Assembly: GCA_008711295.1 (NCBI GenBank)
Contig: VUYV01000046.1
Span: 4,107,569 to 4,171,568 of the forward strand
Length of the DNA: 64,000 nt
Direction of reading: 5' to 3'
From: Anarhynchus alexandrinus
Taxonomy: Eukaryota; Chordata; Aves; Charadriiformes; Charadriidae
Shown here: positions 11,606 through 23,190 of the stretch, piece by piece
How positions within the stretch are numbered: the first letter of the stretch is position 1
How the letters are laid out: the number at the start of each line of letters is the position of its first letter
Notes under the pieces: model-generated
The model's input: the letters and a program-made list of their open reading frames with translations, nothing else
The model's database searches: none
What the model was told of the DNA's origin: nothing
Translations under genes and position numbers: made by a program

Positions 11606-14600
11606 GTGTAAAACTATAGTCATACGTCACAAAGATAAATAAAACTAATTAGATATAGACACCTGGTCAATTAGAGCAATTGCTGTCACAGATAAACTAA
11701 TTAAAGGTAACAAGGATTTTGGGAGGATTGAAAATTCAAGATTAAGTATAAGAACTAATGGAATGCCTAGGGGAAGTGAAAATCAGATTGTAGTAGTTTT
11801 TACCTCATTTATGTATTAGTATAAACAGTTATGTTCCTGGCTATTGTTGGTTTTGTTTATAAATTTCATCCCAGCTGAAGTCCTGTATCTTTCTGAAAAG
11901 AAGGTCAATGCCACTAGTTGCTTTATTTCTGCTCGATATAGGTGTCACAGATTGCAGCTCCTTCCTTGCAGGGGCCGGGTGCTACCAAAGGTGTCTGACT
12001 CCCATTAGTAGTTCTGCTGTTGCACACTGGGAGGGTGAACCAGAGCAAACAATTGACTATGCAGTCAGATGCCTGTTTGGGTGTAAAGCTCCTTCAGTTC
12101 TAGTGCCTTGTGTGGGGGGGAAGTGAGGAAGAAGAGGAGAAAGCCAAATTAAATGTTAAATTATGTTGAAAATATTTTAATGCTTGGTAGATTTGAATTT
12201 CTTACTTTGTTTCTGATCATTTTAGAAAGTGTTTTGCTTATTTTTTTAATAGAAACTACCAGCCTTTTTATTGTATCTTTTTGGATCTTCAAAATTTCTG
12301 GTTTTGTTGAAGAAGAAGAGACCAAAATAATGCTGCTGTATTAGATAATGAATTAAATGTAATTCTTCTAAGATGACATTATTTCTAAATAGTATTTCCA
12401 GATTTTTCATCTAATGCAGAACATTTGTCTATTGAAGGCATTAATAAATAATACTGAAATCATGACACGCAGAAAGACAGTCAAATTAGAGGCTGAGACT
12501 CTTCCTTAAACTTGCACTATAATAGAGAAATGTATAATTACATTAAGGAGTTTGAGCCTGTGTTAATTTTATATGACATTTCTTTGTTTCCTTTTTGTCA
12601 GAAGACCAAAAATAATTTAAAAAGTAGATCTTTGTCTATAAATTTCAGGGCTGGAATGTATAGTAGAATTTTACAATTATTTTCACAGGCAGTGAAAGTT
12701 GTCAAAGAACCTGCAGTTTTTTTAAAGAGGTGACATTTACTTGGTCAGTCTCAAAGCCTCTATTCTCTAGTCATGCTGGGACAGGAAGAACTGTGCTCTA
12801 TGGGGAGCTGTGTTTAACTTTCCAAAAATCTGAGCACTGCGAGGAATTATTTGTCCATAGCAACTCTTATAAATAGGTACCTGGGATTGAATTCTGTTAA
12901 TGTGGAATTAAGGATCATATTTATAATGTTTTGAACAAATAAAGTTAATCATATGCTAATTAAGTCTTCCTTCCCCTTCGGGAGCCAGATGAATGCACTT
13001 CTGAAAATAATTCTTTACCACTGAAACAAAAACCTGTAAAGTTCTTGAGAATGCAGGAATGGTCTTACAATGAAGACATTAGAGTGAGATGAGGGAGAAT
13101 AGCCTTTAATTTTTTCTGTGGTGGACATGCTTTGTTCACCACATTGGAGCATTGGGCAATGATTAATGGGATGAAATCTAACAAGTCCAAATGCCGGATT
13201 CTGCACCTGGGACAGAGTAACACTGCGCACAAGTATAGACTGGGAGAGGAGAGGCTGGAGAGCAGAAAGGGACGTGGAGTGCTGGTCAACAGCGGGCTCA
13301 ATAGGAGCCAGCAGTGTGCCCTGGGGGGCATCAAACACAGCATGAACGGTCAAAAGAGGTGATTATCCCACTGTATTCAGCGTTGGTGTGACCTCACCTT
13401 GAAGACTGTGTGCGGTTCTGGACCCCACCATTTAAGAAGGATGCGGACGTCCTTGAATGCATCCAGAGGATGGCAACAAACCTGGTGAAAGGGCTGGAAG
13501 GAATGTCCTATGAGGAATAACTAAGGGCTTAAGGCTTGTCTAGTTCAGAGAAGAGGAGGCTTAAGGGTGACCTCGTTGTTCTCTACAACTTCCTGAGGAG
13601 GGGAAGTGGAGAGGGAGGTGCTGAGTTCTTCTCACTGGTATCCAGTGACAGGACGTGTGGGAATGGTTCAAAGCTGTGTCAGGGGAGATTCAGGCTTTGC
13701 ATTAGGAAGCATTTCTTTACCAAGAGGGGGGTCAAACACTGCAGCAGCCTTCTTAGGGAGGTGGTCATTGCCCCAAGCCTGTCAGTGTTTAAGAGGCACT
13801 TGGACAACAACATGCTTTAACTTTTAGTCAGCCCTGAAGTGATCAGGCAGTTGGACGAGATGATCATTGTAGGCCCCTTTTGATTGAACCTTTCTGTTTA
13901 TTCTTCCCATCTCTGAGTTCGCATCCTTCCTTCTCTTCCTTTCCTTACACAGCATTTATGTTTCCTGTGCTACCGCTAGTGCTGCGCCTGCTTTCTGCGT
14001 GTTCACCTGCTGGGTGGAGTTTTAGAACAGTAAAGGGCTTCAAATCCACGTAGCAGCTATGAAGTCAGGGCCTCTTATTAGGGCTCTGCCATGAAGAAAG
14101 CCATGTTAGTAGGTGCGTTTTTCCCACATGCAACCTCCTTTGCCACCGTTTCCTGCTATATGACACATCATATGAATCTTATACGTGGACTCAAAATAAA
14201 ATCAGGAGACCTGCAGGTTTCTTATCACACTGGAGAAACAGTTTTTCTCAATGTTTTGGTATCTCACTGGGGAAGAAGAAAATGTTCCTTATGGGAGACT
14301 TAAGTTAATTAGGATTTGCATTTGGAGTTGATAAACATGAGTCCTATTGAAGTTAATAAAAATTTTCCTGAATTTGGAATTGGAAAATCTTCTGTAGCTG
14401 CATCACACAGCACAGATTATTGTGGACGTATTATGCAGTATGACAAGGTATATGTTTCTGAACTGCTTTGACCAGCGGCTGCAACTTGCTGCCTGACTAG
14501 CCTCTATCAAGTTTCAATTTACCATATTCATAGATCTGAAAAGCAATTTTGGAAAATTATTCATGTATTCATATAAGGGAAGAAGACCCATCAAACTTGA

Positions 14601-15578
14601 TATTAAACAAGTCCTTTGAAATTAAAGGACTGTAGACAAAAAGGGAAAGGCGGGAGAACCAGCAAGTGAAAGGGTTTGCAAAAAAGGTGAGAAGGGAAAC
14701 TAAAAAAAAATAACATCTAATAAAAACTGTCTATAGCTATTCGTCTTTTTGTATTCTGCTTGTTCTAAGGTACCTACGGAGCCCAGGGTGAATTGCCTCA
14801 CACTTGCTCATTCTTCTTCTCCACTCTCACCTGATTTTTGACTGCATTGCAGACATTGCAAATAATCTTAATTGGAAATATTCATACGAATGTAGACTGC
14901 TGGACTCTACTCAAGATTCCTAGAATGAGTTTATAAATAAATGAATGATTCATAGAATAGGAGAGGGAGCGTGCTCATTTGAGCAACTGCATTGCCAGGG
15001 ATAGACAGCAGTATTGAATTTTTGCGCCTGTATTAGAAATTAGGATCAGCTAGAATCACAAAAATGCTTGGGTTTTGGGGTTTTTTTTTGGTTGGTTGAT
15101 TGGTCGGTTTGTTTGTTTAAGCAGAAGTCTATGATCTGATGTTTATTTTAGTATTTTAAAGTAATAAAGGAAAATAAATACTGTAAGAATTTTATGTATT
15201 CTGCACAGGGGACAAGAGTAACATGTTACTCGCTAGTTTTTTTGCAATACCCTGCCTACTTGCTCATCTGATAGCTTCCTTTTTTAGTTTCATTTGCTTT
15301 GTGCTGGGCAAGTCACATAAAATTTTTCCAAAAATAGTTTCTTTCCTCTTCACTGATATTCCCTACCATCCATTGTTTTGTTTACGTATTTTAGCACTCT
15401 CTGGGAGATCGATTTTCTGTTTGTGTTTGTGCAGGAAACTTGTGCAGTACATGCATGACGATCCAGGTTTGGCCTCTATGTTCTATTATACCACATGCTT
15501 TCTTTTAACATAAAATAATAGTTGTCTTATGGAGATTTTAGGCCAATAAATACATTTTTTGGAGAGCACGTATCAATG
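11606..15578. repeat. Duplicated block, uninterrupted copy leading to unique sequence
   Basis: The first 2,006 bases match 7078-9083. The stretch 13655-15578 matches 9681-11604. The 43 bases 13612-13654 occur only here and bridge the two. This is the only copy that reads through the CR1 without a gap and continues into unique intron sequence after 15578, so it is probably the correct backbone of the locus. Confidence 0.92.
13128..13890 (+). repeat. CR1 LINE 3' end, complete through the tail
   Basis: Plus-strand CR1 ORF2 C-terminal remnants (INGMKSNKSKCRILHLG and, after 13536, EKRRLKGDLVVLYNFLRRG) are followed by a 3' tail with 'gatgatcattgtaggcccc'. A stop in the EE*LRA region and other changes show that it is decayed. 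The copies at 8600-9083 and 9681-9916 are pieces of the same insertion. Confidence 0.9.
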
Positions 15579-18142
15579 CCATGATGGAAAAAAGTTGTGG
15601 AGATGTATAATATTTGTGTGCGTTACTGTGTTGCAAACATCACTTTTGGTATTGAAAATAGATAAGGTGTGTAATTCATTTACTTTCTCTCTGTTACCCA
15701 TTACTTTAAAGAATGGTCCAGAAATTAATTTTCCTGAGCTTTCATATCAAGTCAGTGACACGGAGTTAGATACTACCAGTTTAATTCTATGCTTCCATTA
15801 TTTGTTCTTTAGTTAAAGTCACAATAACCAAAGCCACAGCTTTGATATTGAAACTATTATAACAATACACCAGATAAATTAAAGTAATGTGGAAAAGTGT
15901 TCTCTTTTTCACAACAGCATGCTTTTGCTAATACTATGGGTTGGTGTAAAATGAATATTTAATTTCATTTTCTGTAACTGATAATATCTTTGTCCTAATC
16001 TGAACAAAGGTATTTTGCTTTTGTGAACTTTTGAGTTTCCCTTAATGGGGAAACTATTTTAGTTTTGTCTAGAGATGGAGTATTGAACATCTGCTATAAC
16101 AGTGAAGTTTGGTGAAGACTTATAATAGATTGAGAGCAAAGAGGGGAAATTGTATAGAAATAATATCAGTGAACAACCCTAGTGACTGGGTGTAGTTATA
16201 TTCTGTTTTATCAAAATAAAAAGTTTATTTCTTTTTCACCTGGTAGAATATATGGCAGGTTTCCATTACTGTAAAATGGAATCCTTTTTCTAATCACTTT
16301 ATTCATAAAAGGCTATATGCAAGGAGGACTTGTCTTGTAACCAGCTTATGAGAGTGTACTTGAAGCATTTGAGCGTGATGGGTAAGAGTCGTTTGCCATG
16401 ATAATGTGGAGACAGCCATCTGGTGGCATAGTTGCTAAAGTGGCATAACGCCCTTCCCTAGCCATTAGATTTGTTAGAGTGAGTTCTGATCACCTAATGC
16501 AACAATTTATCACATGCAGATTATTTTTGTTCTGCTTTAGTCAATAGGGGGGAAAAAAAGGGAAATACTTATTTGCATAATTACAAGCACCTGAGATCTG
16601 ACATTTGACCAAATGACTTTCATAAGAAAAAGACATAAAAGCTGTTTAATCTAGTATAGAAAATCAGATGCTTATGATTTCGTCATGCTCAGCTTTTTAC
16701 CTGTAATGCTGCATACCCAGACAGTAAACATTGTGCTAAATTCATGCTATGCATCATTTTGTAGATCGGCATAAAACTTAGGTTTACGGTTTTGTATGTT
16801 AATGTAAACAGTAGAAACTCTCAAAAGCAAAGATCGTTGGGAGAAGATGACATTACATTGTTAACTCTCCCTGGTTTGCTTTGATAAGGTGCCAAAAAAC
16901 TTAATGTTTTTTTGAAACTTGAGAAAACTAAAACAGCTGTCTTGGAAAAGATACATTTAAAAAAAAAAATTATCAGTATGTCTGTACTGTCACTAACTGT
17001 ATGTTAAATATTAAGATCTCAGTGTTGTTTATAAGCACTTAAAAAGTATCCCAGCACTTACTGAAAGATTACAGTGCACTATGTTTTTGCATTGTGTCCT
17101 GAAGACAGCACGGAATCTGTATTTAAAGCTGAAGTTTGCAAGAGACTTGTCTTGTAGATTTCTGGACTATACATAGAATTTACATTTGAAGCTGCAATGA
17201 TATGTAATGAAGTAGGCATTAAAAATAGTCTCTGAGTAACTCTATGATTTGAAATAAAGGAGTATTTACAGGGCAAAAGTACTAGTTCAGAATTATTTAA
17301 AACATGTGCTAGGCTTTGTTTATGGTGAGCCTAAAGCAGAACATGTCATAGACACCCTCAGAGTTGAAAAAAATTCCACTTGGAAACTCTGACTAGTCTT
17401 CATTGGTGCCACGAAACTTGGATTTCAAACAGAATCATGACTGTGGGGATGATTCTGCACAGGCTGAAGCATCCCCTAGGTTTGCAGTATTTTTTTGTGG
17501 CCAAGGAAAAAAATGGGGTGGCGTTGGTCCAACTTAGTATGTTGTCATTCCTTGAAAAAACTTTTCCCTCTTTAATGTACGTACCACTGCTAGAATGGCT
17601 TTTGTTAGTAAAGCAAGCACAAGTTCTTACCCAGTAGATAAGTTGTTATTTACTTTACAACTTATGTTCTCTGTTATAGTTTGGCTATATCCCTTCACAT
17701 CTACCTCCTGAGAGATGAAACCAATACTTCTTACGTGGACCTAATTGCGGAAATAATGCTGTATCTCAGACTAATGCAAATATTTGTCTCTTCCTGCTCT
17801 TTCTTTCTAATTGGTCTGTGGTAGGGGTTCCCCAGGGACAGAGGTGTAGAAGGAGGGAAAGATGGGAACAGCATTCCTGCAACTTCACATTCACTGCAGG
17901 GGGGCATGCAGGCAGGGAAGCAGGATTGGGATACCTTCCCAGATATATGAGTTGTTCCAGACTCCTTCCATTACCATTATCTAAAATTGCCCTTAAGCAC
18001 TGTGAGAGTTCAAGTACTTAATTTTTTTCCCTTTTTTTCATGTTGGACCCATGGCTAAAGGAAACTCTTTTAAATTACAGTTATGTGGCTTCATTGAGAT
18101 AGGGTCAAATTAAATGCATCCTTATTGCCTTGAAAAAGTATT
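15579..18142. other. Unique intronic sequence
   Basis: AT-rich intron sequence with several open frames under 90 codons (15559-15816, 17079-17276, 17380-17637, 17818-18021) that show no recognised family. A CTCF-like word CCATCTGGTGGC occurs near 16419. I see no gene or clear repeat here. Confidence 0.6.
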
Positions 18143-18466
18143 TCATAGAATAGAATAATATAATGGTTTGGGCTGGAAGGGACCTTTAAAAGCGATCTAG
18201 TCCAACCCCTCTGCCATGAGCAGGGACATTTTTAACTAGATCAGGTTGCTCAGAGCCCCATCCAACCTGAGCTTGAATGTTTCCAGGAATGGGGCATCTA
18301 CCACCTCTCTGGGCAACCTGGGCCAGTGTTTCACTACCCTCATTGAAAATATTTCTTCTTTATATCTAGTCTAAATTTTCCCTCTTTTAGTTTAAACCCC
18401 TTGTGCTATCACAACAGGCCCTGCTAAAAAGTTTGTCCCCATGTTTCCTGTAGGCCCCCTGGATTC
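18143..18466 (-). repeat. CR1 LINE 3' end, antisense to the gene
   Basis: It starts with the reverse complement of the CR1 tail ('tcatagaatagaataata') and runs through 'ggctggaagggaccttt' and 'ctgccatgagcagggaca', then decayed ORF2 C-terminus. It is on the minus strand. It lies head to tail with the next CR1, with only a few bases between them. Confidence 0.88.
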
Positions 18467-18473
18467 CTCCCCC

Positions 18474-18854
18474 TGGAATCACGGAATCACAGAATCACGG
18501 AATTTTCAGAGTTGGAAGGGACCTCTAGAGATCATCTAGTCCAATTCCCCTGCCAAAGCAGGATTGCCTAGAGCACATTACTCAGGACTGCATCCAGGCG
18601 GGTCTTGAAAATCTCCAGAGTAGGGCACTCCACAACCTCCCTGGGCAGCCTGGTCTCTCCAGAGCCTTCTCTTTTCCAGGCTGAACAACCCCAACTCTCT
18701 CAGTCTGTCCTCATAGCAGAGGTGCTCCAGACCTCTGATCATCTTTGTGGGCCTCCTCTGGACCCGTTCCAACAGGTCCGTGTCTTTTCTGTGCTGAGAG
18801 CTCCAGAGCTGGACGTAGTACTCCAGGTGGGGTCTCACCAGGGCAGAGGGGCAA
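18474..18854 (-). repeat. CR1 LINE 3' end, antisense, next to an exon
   Basis: A second minus-strand CR1, of a different subfamily from its neighbour: tail 'agttggaagggacctctaga', then the ORF2 words [20 protein letters not shown] on the reverse strand. It ends about 43 bases before the acceptor of the third recognised exon, so the exon's polypyrimidine tract lies immediately after the insertion. Confidence 0.9.
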
Positions 18855-18897
18855 TTTATATGAAAATAACTCGAGATTTATTTGTGTTTCCTTGTAG

Positions 18898-19016
18898 GTG
18901 GAATTAAGTGTCCTGTTTGCAGCTTTGTGTACGGTACAAAATGGGAATTCAACAGACATCTTAAAAACAAGCATGGAATGAAGCTAGTGGAACACGATGG
19001 GGAGACCAAGTGGGAG
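18898..19016 (+). CDS. ZNF407: Zinc-finger protein exon with one C2H2 finger (last finger)
   Basis: Two bases complete a glycine codon with the previous exon, then 39 codons follow. The translation [18 protein letters not shown] carries Cys-X2-Cys, twelve residues, and His-X4-His in RHLKNKH, a complete finger. It ends with an acidic stretch before the donor GT at 19017-19018. The acceptor follows a T-rich tract ending TTGTAG at 18892-18897. It joins phase 0 to the next exon. This is the most C-terminal finger of the protein and is separated from the preceding finger by a linker of about two dozen residues, so it may act apart from the tandem array. CR1 sequence ends only about 43 bases upstream, which does not disturb the splice consensus. 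Confidence 0.87.
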
Positions 19017-20452
19017 GTAAAGCTAAGTTTCCATAGCTTTGGCCCTAAAATTTTAAAAAATTAGAGGGAGAAAAGTAAGAATAAGAAGTATTCATAAATG
19101 TATTCTTGACCTTATATAAGATCGGGAGGTCATGTGGTCTCATCTCCATTTTGAATGCATACATTGCTGTGACTGTAAGCTTGACTGCTTTAATATCTGG
19201 TAGGATTAACATCATTGTAACTGCTTACTTCTGCATTTTAAGGCTCTAGTCCTCTATTTGCAGCACAAAGGGTGAAATTTTTAGCTAAAAAATGTGAAAT
19301 TGAAAAACTTTCTGCATTTTTTTATATGCCAAATACTCACTGGAGTTAGCTGCAGGTTGTGCAAAGCTGCAAGCTTATATTGAATTAATGAAGGAAGCAA
19401 AAGAAACCAACAACCTGAATTTTCTGGGTTTGGGATGGAGTAGGGCAGCTGCCTTGAGAGGGCTTACCCTTTCGAGTTTTCCTCTGCTGTCATATGTGTA
19501 GCTATTTGTTTTAAATTGAAAACTGTTTCTCTTGCAGAGCAGGGCTGACTGTAGATGCAGAAGCTATGGGAAAACCACAGAACTATCTAAGCACTTTTTT
19601 ATTTAAAAATTTACAGTTGGCAAGCTGTGTCTTTTCCACTGCCTGAGTAGGCTATTGTTGGTGTCCAGTGAGAGGAAGAAGCCAGAAGTCAACTGCAGTT
19701 GGCTGACCTTCACAGTTTAAGAGCTGTTCTGCTAAATTTCAGGCAGTCTAGCCCCCATTATAAACCTGATGTCTGATTTGGAACAGCCGTCCTGCAGTTC
19801 TTGTTCAACAGACAATGCTAAGACATGGACAAATATCAAAGTAGGTTCTATATGGTCAGTTATTCAAAGAAGACAGGGCAAACATTTTAAAATTTAGCCC
19901 TTCAGAGTCTTCTATGCACATGCATTTCACAAATGATTCTCTGTACTATCTCCCAGTAGATGCCCAAACCTGAAAAAATAAGAGGACGTCTAAGACACAA
20001 ACATGTCTCTGTTGTTGAAATGGCTGTAAATAAAGAAGTCCCATCAGAGCAGGAATACATGTTGACAGCTTGTCTTGAGAAAACATAGTCATAGAGAGGA
20101 TAATTTTTCTAAAAAAAAAAGATGCCATTTTCAAACATTCAAGGCATTTTACCGGATCTGCAAGGACATACATTATAAACTAATTTTGCCCAAAAGGTCT
20201 TTAGTAGAACCTGATACAATAAAAGTCTGTTGTTAGTTCTAAAATAACTGCAACGAAAATGAAGTCAAGATAATTTAGCATGCCTGAAACAACTTGTGAA
20301 GTAGAATCTAGAAGAAAACTATGGAATGATAACCCGACTCCCATGTAATGTTCTTCCTGAATTCTGTTTCATCCAATATTTCTATAACTCTTGATTACAA
20401 GAGTTACATGAGAGTGAGATTATTCATGCGTTGGCTGGGTTTTGTTTTCAAG
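19017..20452 (+). other. ZNF407: Intron (1.4 kb)
   Basis: GT-AG intron in unique AT-rich sequence. No repeat or other gene was recognised. The 75-codon reverse frame at 19946-20173 has no family resemblance. Confidence 0.75.
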
Positions 20453-20579
20453 CTAACGGCTGAAGTTTCTGAAGAAGCATCCACTCAATATCTCCATATT
20501 ACGGAGTCTGGAGAAGATGTTCAAGGCACTCAGGCTGCAGTAGCTGCATTGCAGAATCTTAGATATACTTCTGAGAATG
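20453..20579 (+). CDS. ZNF407: Zinc-finger protein C-terminal tail exon 1
   Basis: The exon holds 42 codons plus one base and has no finger. It begins LTAEVSEEASTQYLHITE and continues through a GTQAAVAALQNLRYTSEN segment. The acceptor is TTTTCAAG at 20445-20452 and the donor is GTAAGT at 20580. The phase fits both neighbours. An open frame extends upstream across the acceptor into the intron, so the splice site and not a methionine defines the start. The composition is acidic with alanine- and glutamine-rich helical stretches, as expected for a regulatory tail outside the DNA-binding region. The sequence QGTQAAVAALQ is one of the features that recalls ZNF407 to me. Confidence 0.83.
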
Positions 20580-22748
20580 GTAAGTTACCTTCTTTAGGCT
20601 AGAACACAAAATATATCTTTTTTCATAAATATCTAATTTTGAGTTTACTGGGCAGTACGTGATCTCCTATGAAACTATTAAAAATGATGAAATTTTTCAT
20701 TTAGAACTTACTTCTGGCGGTTTATAATTATTTTTTTTTAGGATAAATAATGAGAAATGACCATTCTTTATGAATTTCTGTATCCTTAAGTCATTAATAC
20801 TTACCACACTCTGTTTTGCACTTTATTATTAGGTGTGTGGAATTTCCTGCCTGTATTATTAAATATATTGTGAAATCAGCTATCTTGGCAGAGTAGATGG
20901 TGTGTATCTAATGGCAATTCTCTAGCTATTATTCTTCTCCCTGCTTAAGTCAGCCAGCCTGCAGAAGTGACACAGTGGAATAGCTCATTTACCATGTTCC
21001 CAAGACAGTACTAACAAACTTAATTCTGATGATACACAACAGAAAGTAAGCCATTCTGTATCGGATTGAGTAAGAAGAGTTGGGTTAGGTAATGATTGCT
21101 AAGTGGGAAATAACAAAAGCTGGAAGAAAAGAAAAAATGTTCACATTTCTGAGATTCTTAAAACATCAGATACTAGACTAAGTGTTCATATATCTTGTTT
21201 TCATATATGTAAAGAAATGCAGTGGTTACCAGACATTTTGCAATTGTTTACCATTGTGGTCTTTATAGTTCATAATACAGATACATTTCAAAACCTCCCA
21301 TTTTTAACGGAATTTCCAAGCATGTTGCAATTAAATTATGTCACTGACAATTTCTGTGTATTATTTTATTTTAATGACTGGGAATTCTGAATGAGTAAAA
21401 ACCTCTCAAGAACTTTTCTTTAATCTTTTATATATTTAAATTAAAATAAACATGATCATCGCATATGCTGTACATAACATTTTTGGTTTTAAGCATGAGG
21501 CTGTAATTTTCAAAGTAGAATTATTTGCTTTAGTGTATCCAACTTCGGATACTCTTCCGGCATATTCCTTCTAGGTATGAAAACCAGTGGTGTCTTGCCT
21601 GAAGGCAGTTATATAGAAAAAAAAACTAAAGCAAGCAAACATTTTTTCAGTACTCAGACAAGGTTGTTTCTCATGTAGATAACAACATATAACTACTTTC
21701 TGCTTGAAATGAAATTACCTGACGTAAATCCCCATCATACAGTATCAACCTCAGTTTGAAAGGGTTTGGGGTTAAGACATGAGCTTTAGTCTCTTTCCAG
21801 TCTCTTTCCAGTCTCTTTCCTGTCTCTTTCCTGTCTCTTTCCTGTCTCTTTCCTGTCTCTTTCCTGTCTCTTTCCTGTCTCTTTCCTGTCTCTTTCCTAG
21901 CTCCAACAGCGATTACAACAAATATAAGGCAGCTTGAACGTGACCCTGAGAGTTTCTTTCCCTTTCTGTCATATCTCTCATGCTGACATGGGGTGTGTGG
22001 GAATGGTGGGCTACAGAAGGGGAATTCATATTCCTGCTTAACAAAAAACTCCAGCTTCCAAATCTTTCCTTTTCACACTTCAGGAGAAGAGAGAGTACAA
22101 CTGTGTATGGGGTGTTTTTGTAAACTTGCCTGTCCTTTGGCAGGGCTACAAACATCAAGAGGATTTTAAAAAAAGGGTAAACATGTTCTGATCCCATGCT
22201 TATAAAATGGTAGGCATAAGCTCTCTCAGCAATGAACTTTTCCCTTCAGCATATTAGTGATAACAGTACTTATTTTAGGTTGAGGGGTAGGCAGATGGCC
22301 AGACAGATGGTAAACACAGGTTTGTAATACACCAAATAGCTGTTGTGGTTATAGGTGTAGAGTTCAGGTCCTGTTTAAGCTGAATGCCTGGCAGATACAC
22401 ATTTGGATTTGTCTTGCAGCTTCCTAATTTACAGGTACTGCTGTGAGTTGTACCTATTGTTTGTTTATTCAGTGTATTCTTTTAGATCTCTTTGAAACAG
22501 GCATAAAAATGAGCAGTGTGGCTTCACTTGCTGATTCATGCATTCCTCGGGCAAATTTATTTTGTGAATAAATTCCTGCTATAGATCTATTATTAAAGTG
22601 TCACGTTATTGAGCTATTTGAAATTTATAAACAGCGCTGTGAGTCAGGTTAAAGGCAGGAGGGGAAAGAATGCCTGTAGCACTTAGATTCACATACCCTT
22701 AGAGCTGTTTTACTATAACGATCTTATGGTTACTGTCTTTCTGATAAG
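20580..22748 (+). other. ZNF407: Intron (2.2 kb)
   Basis: GT-AG intron in AT-rich sequence. Its one clear feature is a perfectly periodic 11-base tandem array at 21789-21898. The frames at 21103-21390 and 21913-22197 show no recognised family. Confidence 0.75.
21789..21898. repeat. 11-bp tandem repeat, 10 copies
   Basis: Ten consecutive 11-base units (gtctctttcct). The first two units carry a final A instead of T and the rest are identical. The array is strongly pyrimidine-rich on the plus strand and lies in an intron, between exons at 20579 and 22749. The near-perfect homogeneity suggests recent expansion, so copy number probably varies between individuals. Confidence 0.95.
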
Positions 22749-22879
22749 GTGAAAGACTTGATTCAACAGCTGTAAACATCCTGCAGCAAATCATCGAGTT
22801 GGGTTCGGAAACCCATGATGCTACTGCAGTTGCTTCTGTAGTTACCATGGCACCTGGCACTGTCACAGTGGTAAAGCAG
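22749..22879 (+). CDS. ZNF407: Zinc-finger protein C-terminal tail exon 2
   Basis: Two bases complete a glycine with the previous exon, then 43 codons follow. The translation includes ERLDSTAVNILQQIIELG and an alanine/valine/threonine-rich part ending in GTVTVVKQ. The acceptor AG at 22747-22748 follows the pyrimidine tract 'ttactgtctttctgat'. The donor GTAAGA starts at 22880. It ends in phase 0. There is no finger and no membrane segment. The NILQQIIELG part could form an amphipathic helix, which hints at a protein contact rather than DNA binding. The role of this tail is unknown to me. Confidence 0.84.
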
Positions 22880-23035
22880 GTAAGAGCTCTTTTTTCTCCA
22901 AAAAAGCTATATTTCATTTTCATATATTTACTGCGAAATAAATGTTTAGCAATGGCTAAATTTTGAATGAGTGTGTGAGATGTATAGAATTCTTCCTAAA
23001 CTAATTTTTGACTACGTGTTCTGTGTATGTAAGTT

Positions 23036-23190
23036 TATATGCACACACACATGTTTATACATATATACACATATATGTTTATTCATACAAAAATGCATAC
23101 ATTTTTGCATGTATATGACATGTGATTCACTAAATACACACATATAATGTACATATTTATGTATGTGTGTGAGAAAACACAGCTTTTTTT
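23036..23190. repeat. CA/TA-rich low-complexity tract
   Basis: Interrupted (CA)n and (TA)n words, including 'cacacacaca' and repeated 'acatatat' motifs, end in a T-run near 23185. It is an imperfect microsatellite in the last intron. Confidence 0.8.

Larger units (their letters stand above)
5354..18897 (+). other. ZNF407: Large intron, inflated by an apparent assembly duplication
   Basis: GT-AG intron of about 13.5 kb as assembled. It contains a CR1 3' end at about 6206, a set of near-identical overlapping blocks from 6597 to 15578 interrupted by three single N bases, and a pair of CR1 copies directly before the next exon. Removing the apparent false duplication would shorten it by 4,528 bases. 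Sequence from 15580 to 18140 is unique and AT-rich, with nothing recognised. Confidence 0.75.

Noticed and set aside
7380..13827. Short open frames occurring twice (for example 7380-7598 and 11908-12126; 8604-8834 and 13132-13362)
   Set aside because: They repeat only because the underlying block is assembled twice. Several lie in CR1 sequence, and none has a recognised family apart from CR1.
6597..15578. A biological tandem segmental duplication
   Set aside because: Block borders coincide with single Ns and the interleaved order fits two haplotype paths. An assembly artefact is simpler.
18605..18907. 100-codon plus-strand frame running into the exon at 18898
   Set aside because: It is the antisense of CR1 continuing into the intron. 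The splice acceptor and phase set the exon start at 18898.
20348..20602. Independent small gene starting at an ATG at 20348
   Set aside because: The reading frame is the exon 20453-20579 extended into introns on both sides. Donor and acceptor consensus and phase support an exon.
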